Positions 37,108 to 46,300 of a stretch of DNA of 64,000 bases are shown here, in pieces (positions within the stretch are counted from its first letter, which is position 1; the number at the start of each line of letters is the position of its first letter). The translations under genes and the position numbers were made by a program. This DNA is from Halalkaliarchaeum sp. AArc-CO (GTDB lineage Archaea; Halobacteriota; Halobacteria; Halobacteriales; Haloferacaceae). The stretch lies in contig NZ_CP087722.1 of the NCBI RefSeq assembly GCF_024972735.1, positions 1 through 64,000 of the forward strand, given 5' to 3'. Under the pieces are notes generated by a model. The model was not told where the DNA came from, did no database searches, and was given only the letters and a program-made list of their open reading frames with translations.

Positions 37108-37266
37108 TAACAACCAACTCCAGTTGGACATCCCCGACTATTGAGTCCGTTTACGATCTCCAGAGGAAAACCGAGCCGAATCCTGTCGCTGAAATATTCG
37201 GAAACAGTGGAGGTGTGGATACCAGCGTGTATTGAGGACTCGGAAATGGTGTGCTGCCTTGTGATG

Positions 37267-39594
37267 TTACTGTAGTGATGAGAGCTCTACGGCTAGTCCG
37301 GGACCAATTCCATCAACCTGTTCGAACGTCGCCGAATCCGCATCCTCAAAGGCTGTGTAGCTCTCGAAATGGTCCGCGATATTCCACGCACGGTACGTAC
37401 CTACCCCGTCGACACTCCGGGCAGTCTCAAACACCTGCAGTTTTTCGTCGGTTCGGAGAATGTGCTCGTCCCCACGGACGTCTGCTGTGATAATCTCTCC
37501 ACGGTCGTCTAACATTGAAAGGGCAAACCGTCCAGTGCTTTCGTCGATCCCTCGTGTGGTTGCGGTGTCTAATACTGCCTCTTGAGTGATTGAATCAGCC
37601 GGCGAATCGAGTGCCTCGTCGATGATTTTCTGGATGGTGTGAAGGACAAGATCATCGGTATCTAACCAGGTATAGTCGACATTCTCCGGGATCGACGGAT
37701 GGTCCGCTCGCAAGTCGTCGATTCGGTCTATAAGCTCATCCCGTGTCAGATCGGTCGTGTCGATGTCGTAGTGGTTGATCGATCCTCTGTCGACGAAGAG
37801 TTCTATCTGGTCGTCGTAGGAATCCTGACGCAGTACAAGGATGGTGTGACCGTCGTCTGATTGTCCATATCCGATAAGCTGTTTGTTGAGATCTGTGTAA
37901 AGGGAAAGATCGAGATCGCGACCGTAGTTCGTCGCGGGTGTCAATGCCTGACTAGGAACACCGAAGTAAGTGAAATATGCGGAACTGTTGATCGTGATCA
38001 TACACTTCAAGATATCGAACAGCAGCAGAACCGCGTTTAGATAATTCGCGTTGCTGTAACGTAATTGGCCGTGAGTGAGCCGATTCCGGAGGTTCATCCC
38101 CTGACGACTCGTGTATCGCCACCGCAAATAGACGGCGTAGTGCTGTCCGAAAATCTCCGTACCGTTCCGAAAAAGCCCGCCGAGAAGCTGTTGGCGTGTA
38201 CCACGGTCGACGATGCTGTATGCGGGGCGGCCAATCGATTGGAGTGTATCGACGATGGCAGCCTCGAGGTGTGGCATCAACACAAAGAGAGCTTGAAGAT
38301 GGTTGCCATCATACAAATCGAGGATGCCGTCAGTGAGGAAGGCCCCAGTGTCGGGTGAGAGCGAGTCTCCAATCCAAAAGAGCTGAAAGACATCAGCGGG
38401 CGTAAGATGGCCTTCGTTGATCAACTGGTACAGTGCGTTCCCAAGGGAGGTCATAGTGCTGCCAGCGTGTTGCGCGTAGGCGTTGGGAATCGTCTCAACT
38501 TCCGTCGGATCGATGGCTAACGAGTGTGCTTCTGGCGAGTAAATCCGCCGCTGGACCAATTGAGAAATCACGAACTCCTCCGACGTGAGCCGCATTTTGT
38601 TCACGTCTGGGATGAGTTTACTCGAGAAGACTAAACAATAGAGTGCATAGGCGCTGGAGCCAGTTTCCTGCTTTACCTGCTTGAACCACTCGACGAGTGT
38701 CTCGGTGTTCTGCTCCATCTCTTGGAGCAGTGCATCCTCAAGGCTGTCACCGTCCTCTTCAGAAAGATTCTCGATAGGAATCTGGGTCAGTTCGCTCTCT
38801 ATTCCTGACCGACGGGCCTGGAGTGCTTCCTGTTTCCAGTCCCGCCTTTGCTCATCATCCATATACTCGCCACATTCTGCGACCCCGCTTTGTAGGATGT
38901 CGGCCTTCTGAAGCTGGCTTTTAGACGCCATCAGGCTGGCCTCAGTCTGATACGACTCGATGAGAGTACGTTCTACGTCGGCCGTGTCACGACCGTCCTG
39001 CTGTTTGAACTGTCGAAGGAGACGGCGACTTTCTCGTTCTTGATTAAATCGGTTGTTAGCCCGATGCGTGTCCGCAATATTCTCCAGTAGCACGACCCAT
39101 CTGTCCTTGATGCTCTCCGAAAGGTCGTCTAGGTTCTCAATGACGATCTCGATGATCGGCGTGATGAATGTCGATGAAATCGCTTCGTGATGATCGAGGA
39201 GAAAATCGAGGACTTCTTCGATCTCATCTTTGGCATTATGGCCCTGGAGACCAGCACGTAACTGAATCCGCCTATATTGATACTGAGCAGCCACACTCAG
39301 CCAGTCTTTCTGTTCTGCATCGGCAATCGCGGTTTCTAACTGATCCAGAGCATCCAGCGCTGATTGGAACTGATTGTCATCATACCACTCAGAGAGATCA
39401 TCTACGAGTTCCGGGAGAGGATTGTCGTCTTCCATTTCGTCGAGCTGAAGCCGAGTGTTCTCGCTGAGACGGCTTGACTCTCTAACAGCATCAAAGAGCC
39501 TGTCCAGTTGTAGAGCGTAGTGACTCTCTTTTTCAGGGTCGCTACGTGCCCTATCGAGAGCGTCCAGCAACCGGACCATACTGGTATCCGTCAC
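37267..39594 (-). CDS. DUF4209/HEPN-like protein with C-terminal HhH
   Basis: A 775-aa protein. The first 300 residues are helical and repeat-like. The central region (about 380-540) ends in NLRNRLTHGQLRY, the RN-x3-H pattern of DUF4209 and HEPN ribonuclease-type domains. A winged-helix-like part follows, then a C-terminal helix-hairpin-helix pair (VDGVGTYRAWNIADHF and VDGIGPGLAVELSSL, about 740-775). HEPN proteins often act as RNases in abortive infection; here the role is inference from the motif and the defence-like neighbourhood. The start is GTG, with an ATG five codons in. Confidence 0.65.
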   Translation of the reverse strand: MTDTSMVRLLDALDRARSDPEKESHYALQLDRLFDAVRESSRLSENTRLQLDEMEDDNPLPELVDDLSEWYDDNQFQSALDALDQLETAIADAEQKDWLSVAAQYQYRRIQLRAGLQGHNAKDEIEEVLDFLLDHHEAISSTFITPIIEIVIENLDDLSESIKDRWVVLLENIADTHRANNRFNQERESRRLLRQFKQQDGRDTADVERTLIESYQTEASLMASKSQLQKADILQSGVAECGEYMDDEQRRDWKQEALQARRSGIESELTQIPIENLSEEDGDSLEDALLQEMEQNTETLVEWFKQVKQETGSSAYALYCLVFSSKLIPDVNKMRLTSEEFVISQLVQRRIYSPEAHSLAIDPTEVETIPNAYAQHAGSTMTSLGNALYQLINEGHLTPADVFQLFWIGDSLSPDTGAFLTDGILDLYDGNHLQALFVLMPHLEAAIVDTLQSIGRPAYSIVDRGTRQQLLGGLFRNGTEIFGQHYAVYLRWRYTSRQGMNLRNRLTHGQLRYSNANYLNAVLLLFDILKCMITINSSAYFTYFGVPSQALTPATNYGRDLDLSLYTDLNKQLIGYGQSDDGHTILVLRQDSYDDQIELFVDRGSINHYDIDTTDLTRDELIDRIDDLRADHPSIPENVDYTWLDTDDLVLHTIQKIIDEALDSPADSITQEAVLDTATTRGIDESTGRFALSMLDDRGEIITADVRGDEHILRTDEKLQVFETARSVDGVGTYRAWNIADHFESYTAFEDADSATFEQVDGIGPGLAVELSSLQ

Positions 39595-39727
39595 CCAAAT
39601 TACGTAAAACTACACGCTCTCACACCGTTGATCAGGCCCTCTGGTTAAATTGGGCTATGTCGTTTCCTCGGCATCCCCTACAGAGGGCGGATTTAAATAC
39701 GAATAGCAAATCATCATTCAAGTAAAT

Positions 39728-39964
39728 ATGCCGAATTCCACTGACCCTGCTGCCGTGGCTCACGATATTGAAACCGGTGACAAGGTACGATTCCATTTTG
39801 ACGGCAGCATCAGTACACACCAGTTTCAACCAAGCTCCCCGTTTGAAACTGAAGTCTCGCTCTCGCTGTCTCTCCCTGATAGCGAAACAGAGAACCCGAC
39901 GACTCGAATTGATGTTGCCTTGTTGAACGCAAGACAGCGACGGGGTAGGGTCGATTGTTTGTAG
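39728..39964 (+). pseudogene. Small gene, probably truncated by the second IS5 element
   Basis: The 78-codon frame (MPNSTDPAAVAHDIETGD...) reads as a genuine small beta-rich protein but ends at the left edge of the IS. A coding-like stretch on the far side (about 41030-41215, ADTYFFEVITPATEDSFV to a stop) may be its 3' part. I could not find a matching target duplication, so the joining is tentative. Confidence 0.4.
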
Positions 39965-41008
39965 TCTCAAGCTGTCAGAGGCGCGTTCTTACGATCAGAA
40001 GATGCAGTAGCTGTTACTGACGGCGGTTGTCGAAGGGTCAAAACTATGGTATCTTGTTTCGTTGTGTCACTGACGACGGCGATGCCTCTCCCGGATACGT
40101 CCGGAGAAAGGGAGCAGGCGGCGAGGCCTAACTCGCCGCCTGCGTCAGGTTATGTACGATGCACTTCCGTGTCAGCTCCCGGAACTGGCCGTGCCAGCTC
40201 CGGGAGCGGAGCTTCTCGCCGTCGTCTTCCTTCAATTGCGAGAAGCCCGTTTCACTCATCCACCGCTGGTTGTAATCCTCGTTCATCCGGGAGTTATGAG
40301 CCTTCTGTAGCGGTGTCTGCTCTCTGTGCTTGATCAACGGTCGCGTTGATTCGGAGCGACACTCCTCACGGAGGTCGCTCCACGAGTAATTCGCGTCAGC
40401 AGACAACACCCGCAGGTCTTCCGCGTTCCGGCGGAAGACCTGCATCCCGATATGGCCGTCCCACGCCTTCTGTGTCGTGAAATGAACGTCTTTGATCGCT
40501 AGTGAGTTCACGTCGATCAAAATCGTCGTCTTCATCGACTGGAACGAGTAGTTCGCGCGGTCGCGGTAGTGGTAGCTGGTCTGATCGCGTTGGAAGCCAC
40601 TGGCGTCAATTGCGGCTTCACCGCTCCACCCCGCCTGCTCCGCACTTCGGCGGAGCAAGCGGCGGAGTTCACGCATTCGGTACTCGTTTTCCCACCGACA
40701 AAATGAACTGTAGTGCGGTGCCTCGTCGAGATCAAACACGGCGAGAATGCCGGGCATCTCGTTGAGGTAGTCTTCAGTCTCACGGAGACTCTTTTCGAGC
40801 TCAACGCGGTACAGAATCAACGCGATCTGTACCCACTCGGCGTACCCGTCCGCGCCTTCCGGCGCGGCGGGTACGTCGGAGTCGTCAACGTGCTGTTTGG
40901 CAAGCTTTCGACACATCCACGCCAGCCGTCTGAGCGATGCCATATCGCCAGACGGCGTCCATTTCCGGGTTAATCTGACGGAAGATCACAGTAAGAGCGT
41001 TTGAGACT
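39963..41008 (-). mobile_element. Second IS5-like element, boundaries approximate
   Basis: It contains an intact transposase. Imperfect inverted ends share AGTCTCAA at 39963 and TTGAGACT at 41001-41008, but no clean target duplication is visible, so the ends are provisional. Confidence 0.6.
40128..40943 (-). CDS. IS5-family transposase
   Basis: A 271-aa DDE transposase, related in layout to the one at 34174 but clearly a different group. The catalytic residues lie in AAIDASGFQRD (Asp), VLSADANYSWSDLREE (Asp) and QRWMSETGFSQLKEDDG (Glu). Confidence 0.92.
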   Translation of the reverse strand: MASLRRLAWMCRKLAKQHVDDSDVPAAPEGADGYAEWVQIALILYRVELEKSLRETEDYLNEMPGILAVFDLDEAPHYSSFCRWENEYRMRELRRLLRRSAEQAGWSGEAAIDASGFQRDQTSYHYRDRANYSFQSMKTTILIDVNSLAIKDVHFTTQKAWDGHIGMQVFRRNAEDLRVLSADANYSWSDLREECRSESTRPLIKHREQTPLQKAHNSRMNEDYNQRWMSETGFSQLKEDDGEKLRSRSWHGQFRELTRKCIVHNLTQAAS

Positions 41009-41256
41009 GTCGTCACTAGGCGGCAAAACAAGGCAATTGATGTTCAACCACCAGCTGGCGACCAGAAAGCTGACACCTACTTCTTCGAGGTTATCACACC
41101 CGCTACCGAGGATTCATTCGTCACTCCGCTCCGAGTGGAAAAGAAGGATGACGGGCACAAATCTGAGTGGGGAATCAACGGCATCGAGCGGCTTGAGAAT
41201 CTCTCGCAGCCATAATCCTGTTGCTCAATCCTCTGGCTGACAAGGGTCTCTCGATA

Positions 41257-41302
41257 TCTTACCAAATCTTGGGAACTAAATAGCTCAAATTGTTTGGTAA
41301 GA
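41257..41302. promoter_or_regulatory. Spaced palindrome, copy 1 (upstream of the nuclease gene)
   Basis: Perfect inverted arms TCTTACCAAA and TTTGGTAAGA separated by 26 bp. An identical pair with the same 26-bp spacing is at 43121-43166. The spacer contains an AT-rich TATA-like stretch, so this may be an operator straddling the promoter of the nuclease gene. Confidence 0.75.
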
Positions 41303-41347
41303 ACAGGAAGCGTTGGTTTATCGGACTACCATCTCAATCAGTCGATA

Positions 41348-43087
41348 ATGGGCGTGAATGAGGATCCTCCCTTTGCGAATTCTCCTGAACATCTCGACCC
41401 CTCTGAAGTCCATCGTCGAGATGAGAAACTCCAACGTGGAAATCACTCCCTCGCCCACTCCGACCACGATGAAATTCTCTCTTCTCTGCTTCAGACGATT
41501 CGTACGAATGGGACTCGCCGAACACTAACCCAGTTCTATGTCCACAATCTCCTTCGGATGAGTCTATTGCGGCACGGAGATCAAAGTCGCGCAACATCGA
41601 ACCCGACTGGCCTAGAGCTCTCACCGGAGCAAGATCCTGGTCTCCCACCACGACTCGTTCAGTTCGGCGTCGGAATTACCCTCGAGACGGATACTGAAAC
41701 GACCGATCCACAGTCGTTCGAGCAGATTGCGACATATCTCCTCGAACTCAAGAACTGGTACGTTCGGCAGGGTAGCTCACACCTCCCACTCGACTCACCG
41801 ATGGCGGATCCGTACTTCGGGATGGTGTGGCGTGAACTCACGACCCTGCGTCACGCAGATGGCTTTCAGATGCTCGAAAAAGCGTACCGGGCATACAAAC
41901 CCTGGGAGCAGGAGATGGAGGAACTTCTCGGCTTTTCTATCGAGGATGCCGTCTACTATACCCGTGAACTCACGGATTGGATTACACCAAGATTAGAGGA
42001 ACAGGATACGGAAGTCGCGAGGTGGTCATCTTCATTGCTAGATTTCTCTGAAAAAGCGATTGATCTCACGGACGAGGCGGTGTGGGTGTCCGACGAGACT
42101 CTTTTGGACTGGTGCGACGACAGCCCACGTTTCCAGAACTTCCTCGAACGACTAACCGTCGAACCGGGCACCGTGTCCGGATTTCGAACGCCGGTAGATG
42201 TGAATCCACTAGAGCGAGCGCCGTTCGTCCGAGCTGGTGATGAATACCTGCTTCCGCTTCCCCGTACCGTTCTCTATGCTCTCGCCAACACCTTCTTCTA
42301 CGATTTGATCGATTCGGAGTACCAGGGCGGATTTCAACTACGGTTCGGTGATTGGCTCGAGGAGTGGACTGAGGACTGTCTCTCGAAGGTCTTCTCGAAA
42401 GACGATATCATCCAGAACTACACCTATGAGTACGACGGTGAGGAAGTAGAGGGTGATATACTGATCCTCCACGACGATGAACCCATCATAATCGAATGTA
42501 AGGGGAAGAAGCTCCGCGCTGAGACTCGGAAAGGAAACTTCGGGGGCATCGACGCGATCAAGGAAGACATCGAACGAGGGATCGGAGACGCGTACCACCA
42601 GGCTGATCGGCTGGTGACGGGCGTTCAATCCGGCCAGATTACTGAGATCGAAACGTCGGATGGGACGACGATCTGCTTGGAACCCTCCACTCTTGAGGAT
42701 GCACATCGGTGGCTTGTACTTGGAGAATCGTATGGGTCAATCGCGACTCGAGACTTCGCGAAAATACTCGATATTACGCCTGTTCCGTACGTCTGCGATA
42801 TCTATGACCTGCAGGTACTTGTCGAGGTCCTTGAGTCCCCGGAGCGACTTCTCCACTACGTCCGGCAACGAACTCGGCAAACGACGGTTCAACTCCGGCG
42901 TCCTGGTACTCAATATGCGAACTCGAAAACCTTCAGTTCTGATGAGATTGACTACTTAGCCGTCTACAAGCGCAATGGCTGGGAGTTCCCGCCGGGTGCT
43001 CGACGCATCACAGGGGCTGGAAACAACCTTCGAGAAGACGCTATCGATTCGATAATGGACAGCGGGGAGTTTCAATTCACATTCTAA
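41348..43087 (+). CDS. PD-(D/E)XK-type protein, putative DNA-cleaving defence protein
   Basis: A protein of about 579 aa. I start at ATG 41348; the frame is open from a TTG at 41294, but that lies inside the palindrome. The N-terminal two thirds are helical and unrecognised. Near residues 365-390 VEGDILILHDDEPIIIECKG gives the D-x(n)-ExK core of restriction-type nucleases, followed by a helix with basic residues and Gln (GDAYHQADRL). The gene sits alone, preceded by one palindrome and followed by its exact copy. A nuclease guarding against foreign DNA is plausible; the partner is unknown. Confidence 0.65.
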   Translation: MGVNEDPPFANSPEHLDPSEVHRRDEKLQRGNHSLAHSDHDEILSSLLQTIRTNGTRRTLTQFYVHNLLRMSLLRHGDQSRATSNPTGLELSPEQDPGLPPRLVQFGVGITLETDTETTDPQSFEQIATYLLELKNWYVRQGSSHLPLDSPMADPYFGMVWRELTTLRHADGFQMLEKAYRAYKPWEQEMEELLGFSIEDAVYYTRELTDWITPRLEEQDTEVARWSSSLLDFSEKAIDLTDEAVWVSDETLLDWCDDSPRFQNFLERLTVEPGTVSGFRTPVDVNPLERAPFVRAGDEYLLPLPRTVLYALANTFFYDLIDSEYQGGFQLRFGDWLEEWTEDCLSKVFSKDDIIQNYTYEYDGEEVEGDILILHDDEPIIIECKGKKLRAETRKGNFGGIDAIKEDIERGIGDAYHQADRLVTGVQSGQITEIETSDGTTICLEPSTLEDAHRWLVLGESYGSIATRDFAKILDITPVPYVCDIYDLQVLVEVLESPERLLHYVRQRTRQTTVQLRRPGTQYANSKTFSSDEIDYLAVYKRNGWEFPPGARRITGAGNNLREDAIDSIMDSGEFQFTF

Positions 43088-43120
43088 TTGCTTGGCCTCA
43101 ACGATCTGGTGTTGGGTATG

Positions 43121-43166
43121 TCTTACCAAACTACTGTTCAGTACTCGCCGCTAATGTTTGGTAAGA
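43121..43166. promoter_or_regulatory. Spaced palindrome, copy 2
   Basis: Same arms (TCTTACCAAA / TTTGGTAAGA) and the same 26-bp spacer length as copy 1; the spacer sequence differs. It lies just after the nuclease gene and 172 bp before the next operon. Confidence 0.75.
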
Positions 43167-43284
43167 AACGGGTGGATTTCCAGGAGAAGCCTCGGAAATG
43201 GTAGAGGTAGCAAAGCATCTGGAACACCGGAATGGTAGTATCAAAGGATCTCTTACGTACTCATACAGACCCATACAGACCCAC

Positions 43285-43310
43285 AAAAAATATAAATACT
43301 CATAGAGTAT
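43285..43310 (+). promoter_or_regulatory. Promoter with palindrome ATACTC-ATA-GAGTAT
   Basis: AAAAATATAAATACT gives a TATA box; overlapping its end is a perfect 6-bp inverted repeat with a 3-bp spacer (43296-43310), 28 bp before the GTG start of an RHH-containing gene. Two tandem ATACAGACCC copies lie just upstream (43263-43282). This is an autoregulatory operator candidate. Confidence 0.5.
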
Positions 43311-43337
43311 GGTAAGGGGTACGAGGGGATACAAAGG

Positions 43338-44483
43338 GTGAATATCGTAATAGACGTGCCCGATTCACTCGTCGGGCGGATGAAACGCGCTGTCGCTGCG
43401 GGCAACTACGATGACCCGCAGGAGTTCGTTCGGACGGCGATCGAGAATCAAATCCAGCTCGAAGAGGAGGAGACTTCCCAGGAGGTCAAATCGCTTGAAG
43501 AAGCTCTCAATTCTGTAGAGCCAGAGTCCGAAATAGAAGCATCGCCTGGGGAGAGCCAGCCCGACGATTCGGCTCACAAACAGGCGCAAGAGCGCCAGTC
43601 TGACGATGCTGCGCCGGCTGATCGGACGAACGAAACAACGCTGTCGCTGGCTCGACGCCAGTACGACGACATTCCGACGGTTGCACCGCCCGACGAGTCG
43701 CGGTTGGACAAAGGTCCTCTCTGGGGACAGTACAATCGTATTTTCCCCGTCAAGCTGGTCGTTCGGGGATTAGCGAATGCTTTTCTGGACTCGTCCGAGG
43801 AGGGGCTCCCCGACGGTCCGTGGCTTGATCTCCAGCCGTTTCAGCGACGCGCCGCGAGGACGGCTCGGAAGATCGGGACTGAAATCGCAACTCACGATGA
43901 GCGAGCAGGGCGCAAACGAGGTGAGAAGCTTGCTGCCGCGTTGCCCACGGGCGATGATCCCGACAAATCGATGGATCGATTCGAAACGCATTTCATCGGA
44001 CGCGTCGAGCACGACGATGAATTAACTGGGGCACTACCGCACCTGTCCTTCGTCGACATCGTTCGAGAAAGCCCCCAGCAGATCGGGCTCACGGACGCTG
44101 GCCAGGAATTTGCAAGCCTCTCGAACCCACTTCTCGACGACGGCGTCGACGCCGACACGTCCCTCTCACAGGAGGAGCGACAGTTCTACATCTCGCATGT
44201 ACGGGACGTGCGAGAAGAAGAATACACGGCGATGCAAAAGGTCGCTCAAGCAATCGAAGAGGGAGATAACCGGCCAACGTCGCTGACCGAGCGGGTAGCT
44301 TATCTGAATCCGGAGTGGTCGAACTCGCAGGCTGAGACGATTCGCTCCGGCCTCACGAGTCGAATGTACGAGCTGGGGCTGGTCGACCGGAGCCAGGTCG
44401 GTCAGCGGGGTATTGCTTATGAACTAACAGCTGCTGGCGAGACGTTCCGATCCAACGACACAGAATCCACACAACCTCATTAG
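43338..44483 (+). CDS. RHH-type DNA-binding protein with C-terminal winged-helix-like region
   Basis: A 381-aa protein starting with GTG. Residues 1-40 (MNIVIDVPDSLVGRMKRAVA...EFVRTAIENQI) have the strand-helix-helix pattern of ribbon-helix-helix proteins. A charged linker (about 45-110) leads to a helical core, and the C-terminus (SRMYELGLVDRSQVGQRGIA) looks like a winged helix. It is the first gene of a co-directional set with two module-repeat proteins and an SF2 helicase (gaps of 10, -4 and 32 bp). It may recruit the others to DNA and repress its own promoter. Confidence 0.6.
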   Translation: MNIVIDVPDSLVGRMKRAVAAGNYDDPQEFVRTAIENQIQLEEEETSQEVKSLEEALNSVEPESEIEASPGESQPDDSAHKQAQERQSDDAAPADRTNETTLSLARRQYDDIPTVAPPDESRLDKGPLWGQYNRIFPVKLVVRGLANAFLDSSEEGLPDGPWLDLQPFQRRAARTARKIGTEIATHDERAGRKRGEKLAAALPTGDDPDKSMDRFETHFIGRVEHDDELTGALPHLSFVDIVRESPQQIGLTDAGQEFASLSNPLLDDGVDADTSLSQEERQFYISHVRDVREEEYTAMQKVAQAIEEGDNRPTSLTERVAYLNPEWSNSQAETIRSGLTSRMYELGLVDRSQVGQRGIAYELTAAGETFRSNDTESTQPH

Positions 44484-44493
44484 ACTAACACCA

Positions 44494-45381
44494 ATGGCCG
44501 ATAACGAAACATCCACCCCCGAATCGACGATCGACGCGCTGAGTCCTGGTGATGAGTGGCCGTTCCACTATCGTGGCTACGGGCTGAGCATAAACCAGGA
44601 CGGCGACATCTGGTGGCAGGCGTATAACGGAACCGACCGTTTCGACCTGGAGCCGGTACCATCCGGCCTCGTCACTGAGTTGCTTGAGCTGAAACGGAGC
44701 GGTGGCGCTCTCCGTGTTACCGAAGGCGGAGCCGTTATCACGCGAATCGAGACCGGAGACGGCAGTTCAGACGCATACAAGACCGTGTACGTCGGTCAAA
44801 TGGACCTCGACGGCCGGCTCGTCCCCCGTGATGAGCCGAGGCACGCCGTCCCGATCAGTCCGAACGGACTCGATCCCGGTGATCTCTGGAAGAGCGTCTA
44901 TGATGGAGCGACGTACTCGTTCAGTGGCGAGCGGTTCTGGTGGCAGGACGGCGAAACGAAGCTTCGGCACTCATTTGCCGATACGTTGCCCCGAGAGATC
45001 ACCGACGAGCTGAAACGGCTTCGAATGAACGGCGGTCGGTTCGTGATCACGCCCTGTGGTGACGTCGTCACGCAGATCCCCAACGAGAAAACGCCTCCCG
45101 ATATCCGAGCGCAATTCCGGGAGCTGTCTCGCCCGGTGAAACGGTTCCTCCAGCTTCGGCGCGACCGCGGCAACGTCGATATGGTCCCCGTCTACGTTGG
45201 CCATCTCTCCGCTGACGAGCGGCCGATCGAAGTCGAAGAGCCGACCCGGCTGACCGATCCGCTCTCTGAGCAAGAGGAAGCCTCGTTAGAGGCCTGGGTC
45301 GCCGCGATGGGGTCCTACGAAGAGAGCGATCTCTCGGAAGACGATCACCGCCGCGACGATCGGGGGGAGGGGTCACGATGA
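44494..45381 (+). CDS. Protein with two copies of a novel beta-rich module
   Basis: A 295-aa protein of unrecognised family. Two internal copies (about 18-107 and 128-252) each have an aromatic start (WPFHYRGYGLSI; DLWKSVYDGATYSF), a WWQ motif (DIWWQAY; FWWQDG), a short helix, a Gly-Gly strand pair (GGALRVTEGGAVITRI; GGRFVITPCGDVVTQI) and an end motif (TVYVGQM; PVYVGHL). The same module recurs in the next gene and at the C-terminus of the helicase. The stop overlaps the next start (ATGA). Confidence 0.7.
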   Translation: MADNETSTPESTIDALSPGDEWPFHYRGYGLSINQDGDIWWQAYNGTDRFDLEPVPSGLVTELLELKRSGGALRVTEGGAVITRIETGDGSSDAYKTVYVGQMDLDGRLVPRDEPRHAVPISPNGLDPGDLWKSVYDGATYSFSGERFWWQDGETKLRHSFADTLPREITDELKRLRMNGGRFVITPCGDVVTQIPNEKTPPDIRAQFRELSRPVKRFLQLRRDRGNVDMVPVYVGHLSADERPIEVEEPTRLTDPLSEQEEASLEAWVAAMGSYEESDLSEDDHRRDDRGEGSR

Positions 45382-46268
45382 GCGCTGAGGGAAACGGGTC
45401 GCTCAGGCAGGAGCCGACCCAGGTCCCGACCGTCAACCGGCGACAGCTGACGGTTGAACCGGGACATCCGTGGCCCTCTGCATATCGCGGTTCGAAATAC
45501 AGTATCGTTTCGTCCCGGAAGTTCGGTGATGTGGCCCAGTGGAGCCACATGGGCGACATCCAGGCGATGACCGAACGGCCAGGCGGACTCAAAACTGCCC
45601 TCACCGAACTCGGGAAAACCAACGGGCGTGGGAGCTTTCGGCTGACCGCTACCGGGGAAGTACTGACAAAAGTCCCAGCTGACCAGTACCAACGGACTTC
45701 GCAGGCTCGTGCTAACCGTGGTCATATCCCCGTTTATGTCGGCAAGCTCGATGGCGACTTTGATTTCGAGGAGATCTCCAACGACCCTACGCCGCCCAGC
45801 GACACAAACGCCGTGGAAATCTGGACGGGCCTCCCGTTCAATCACGGCGAGACTTGGGCGGTTTGTACAGATGATGTGCTCCGATGGAGCTGGCAGGACT
45901 ACCGCTTTGAATCGGCCTTTGATCATCCGGAACTTGTTGCGGCGTACAAATCTCTCCGTCCAGAGGGCGGGCGGATCTATATCAACGAACACGGTCACAT
46001 CTGGGGGAATGTCGATCGCGATACAGTCCCCTCAAGCGAACGGGGACGGATCCGCGACGCTTTCGACGAGTGGGAACGAACGGCGTCGAATGCTGAACGC
46101 CGACTTGTAACTCGTCGACTGAACCGTACTGAGAGTGAGGCCGCTGCGAACGGTCTCCTCCCCGTGTATCTCGGTCATATTTCACAGTTCGACGGAGGGA
46201 TCGTTCCGAAACCAGTGGTCACTGACAACAGCTACTTCGGAGACAGTGCGATGGACCCGGATCAGTAG
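45378..46268 (+). CDS. Paralogue with two copies of the same module
   Basis: A 296-aa paralogue of the preceding protein. Its copies (about 23-130 and 150-288) keep the aromatic start (WPSAYRGSKYSI), a central GSFRLTATGEVLTKV or GGRIYINEHGHIWGNV and an end motif (IPVYVGKL; LPVYLGHI). The copies differ strongly, suggesting old duplication and specialised roles, perhaps as a hetero-oligomer with the neighbour. It is translationally coupled to the upstream gene and 32 bp before the helicase gene. Confidence 0.7.
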   Translation: MSAEGNGSLRQEPTQVPTVNRRQLTVEPGHPWPSAYRGSKYSIVSSRKFGDVAQWSHMGDIQAMTERPGGLKTALTELGKTNGRGSFRLTATGEVLTKVPADQYQRTSQARANRGHIPVYVGKLDGDFDFEEISNDPTPPSDTNAVEIWTGLPFNHGETWAVCTDDVLRWSWQDYRFESAFDHPELVAAYKSLRPEGGRIYINEHGHIWGNVDRDTVPSSERGRIRDAFDEWERTASNAERRLVTRRLNRTESEAAANGLLPVYLGHISQFDGGIVPKPVVTDNSYFGDSAMDPDQ

Positions 46269-46300
46269 CGCACCTCAAATAATGACTGCCGACTAACATC

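Noticed and set aside
43263-43282. Possible CRISPR-like repeat (two ATACAGACCC copies)
   Set aside because: Only two immediately adjacent copies without spacers; a promoter element is more likely. No CRISPR array or cas gene was seen anywhere.
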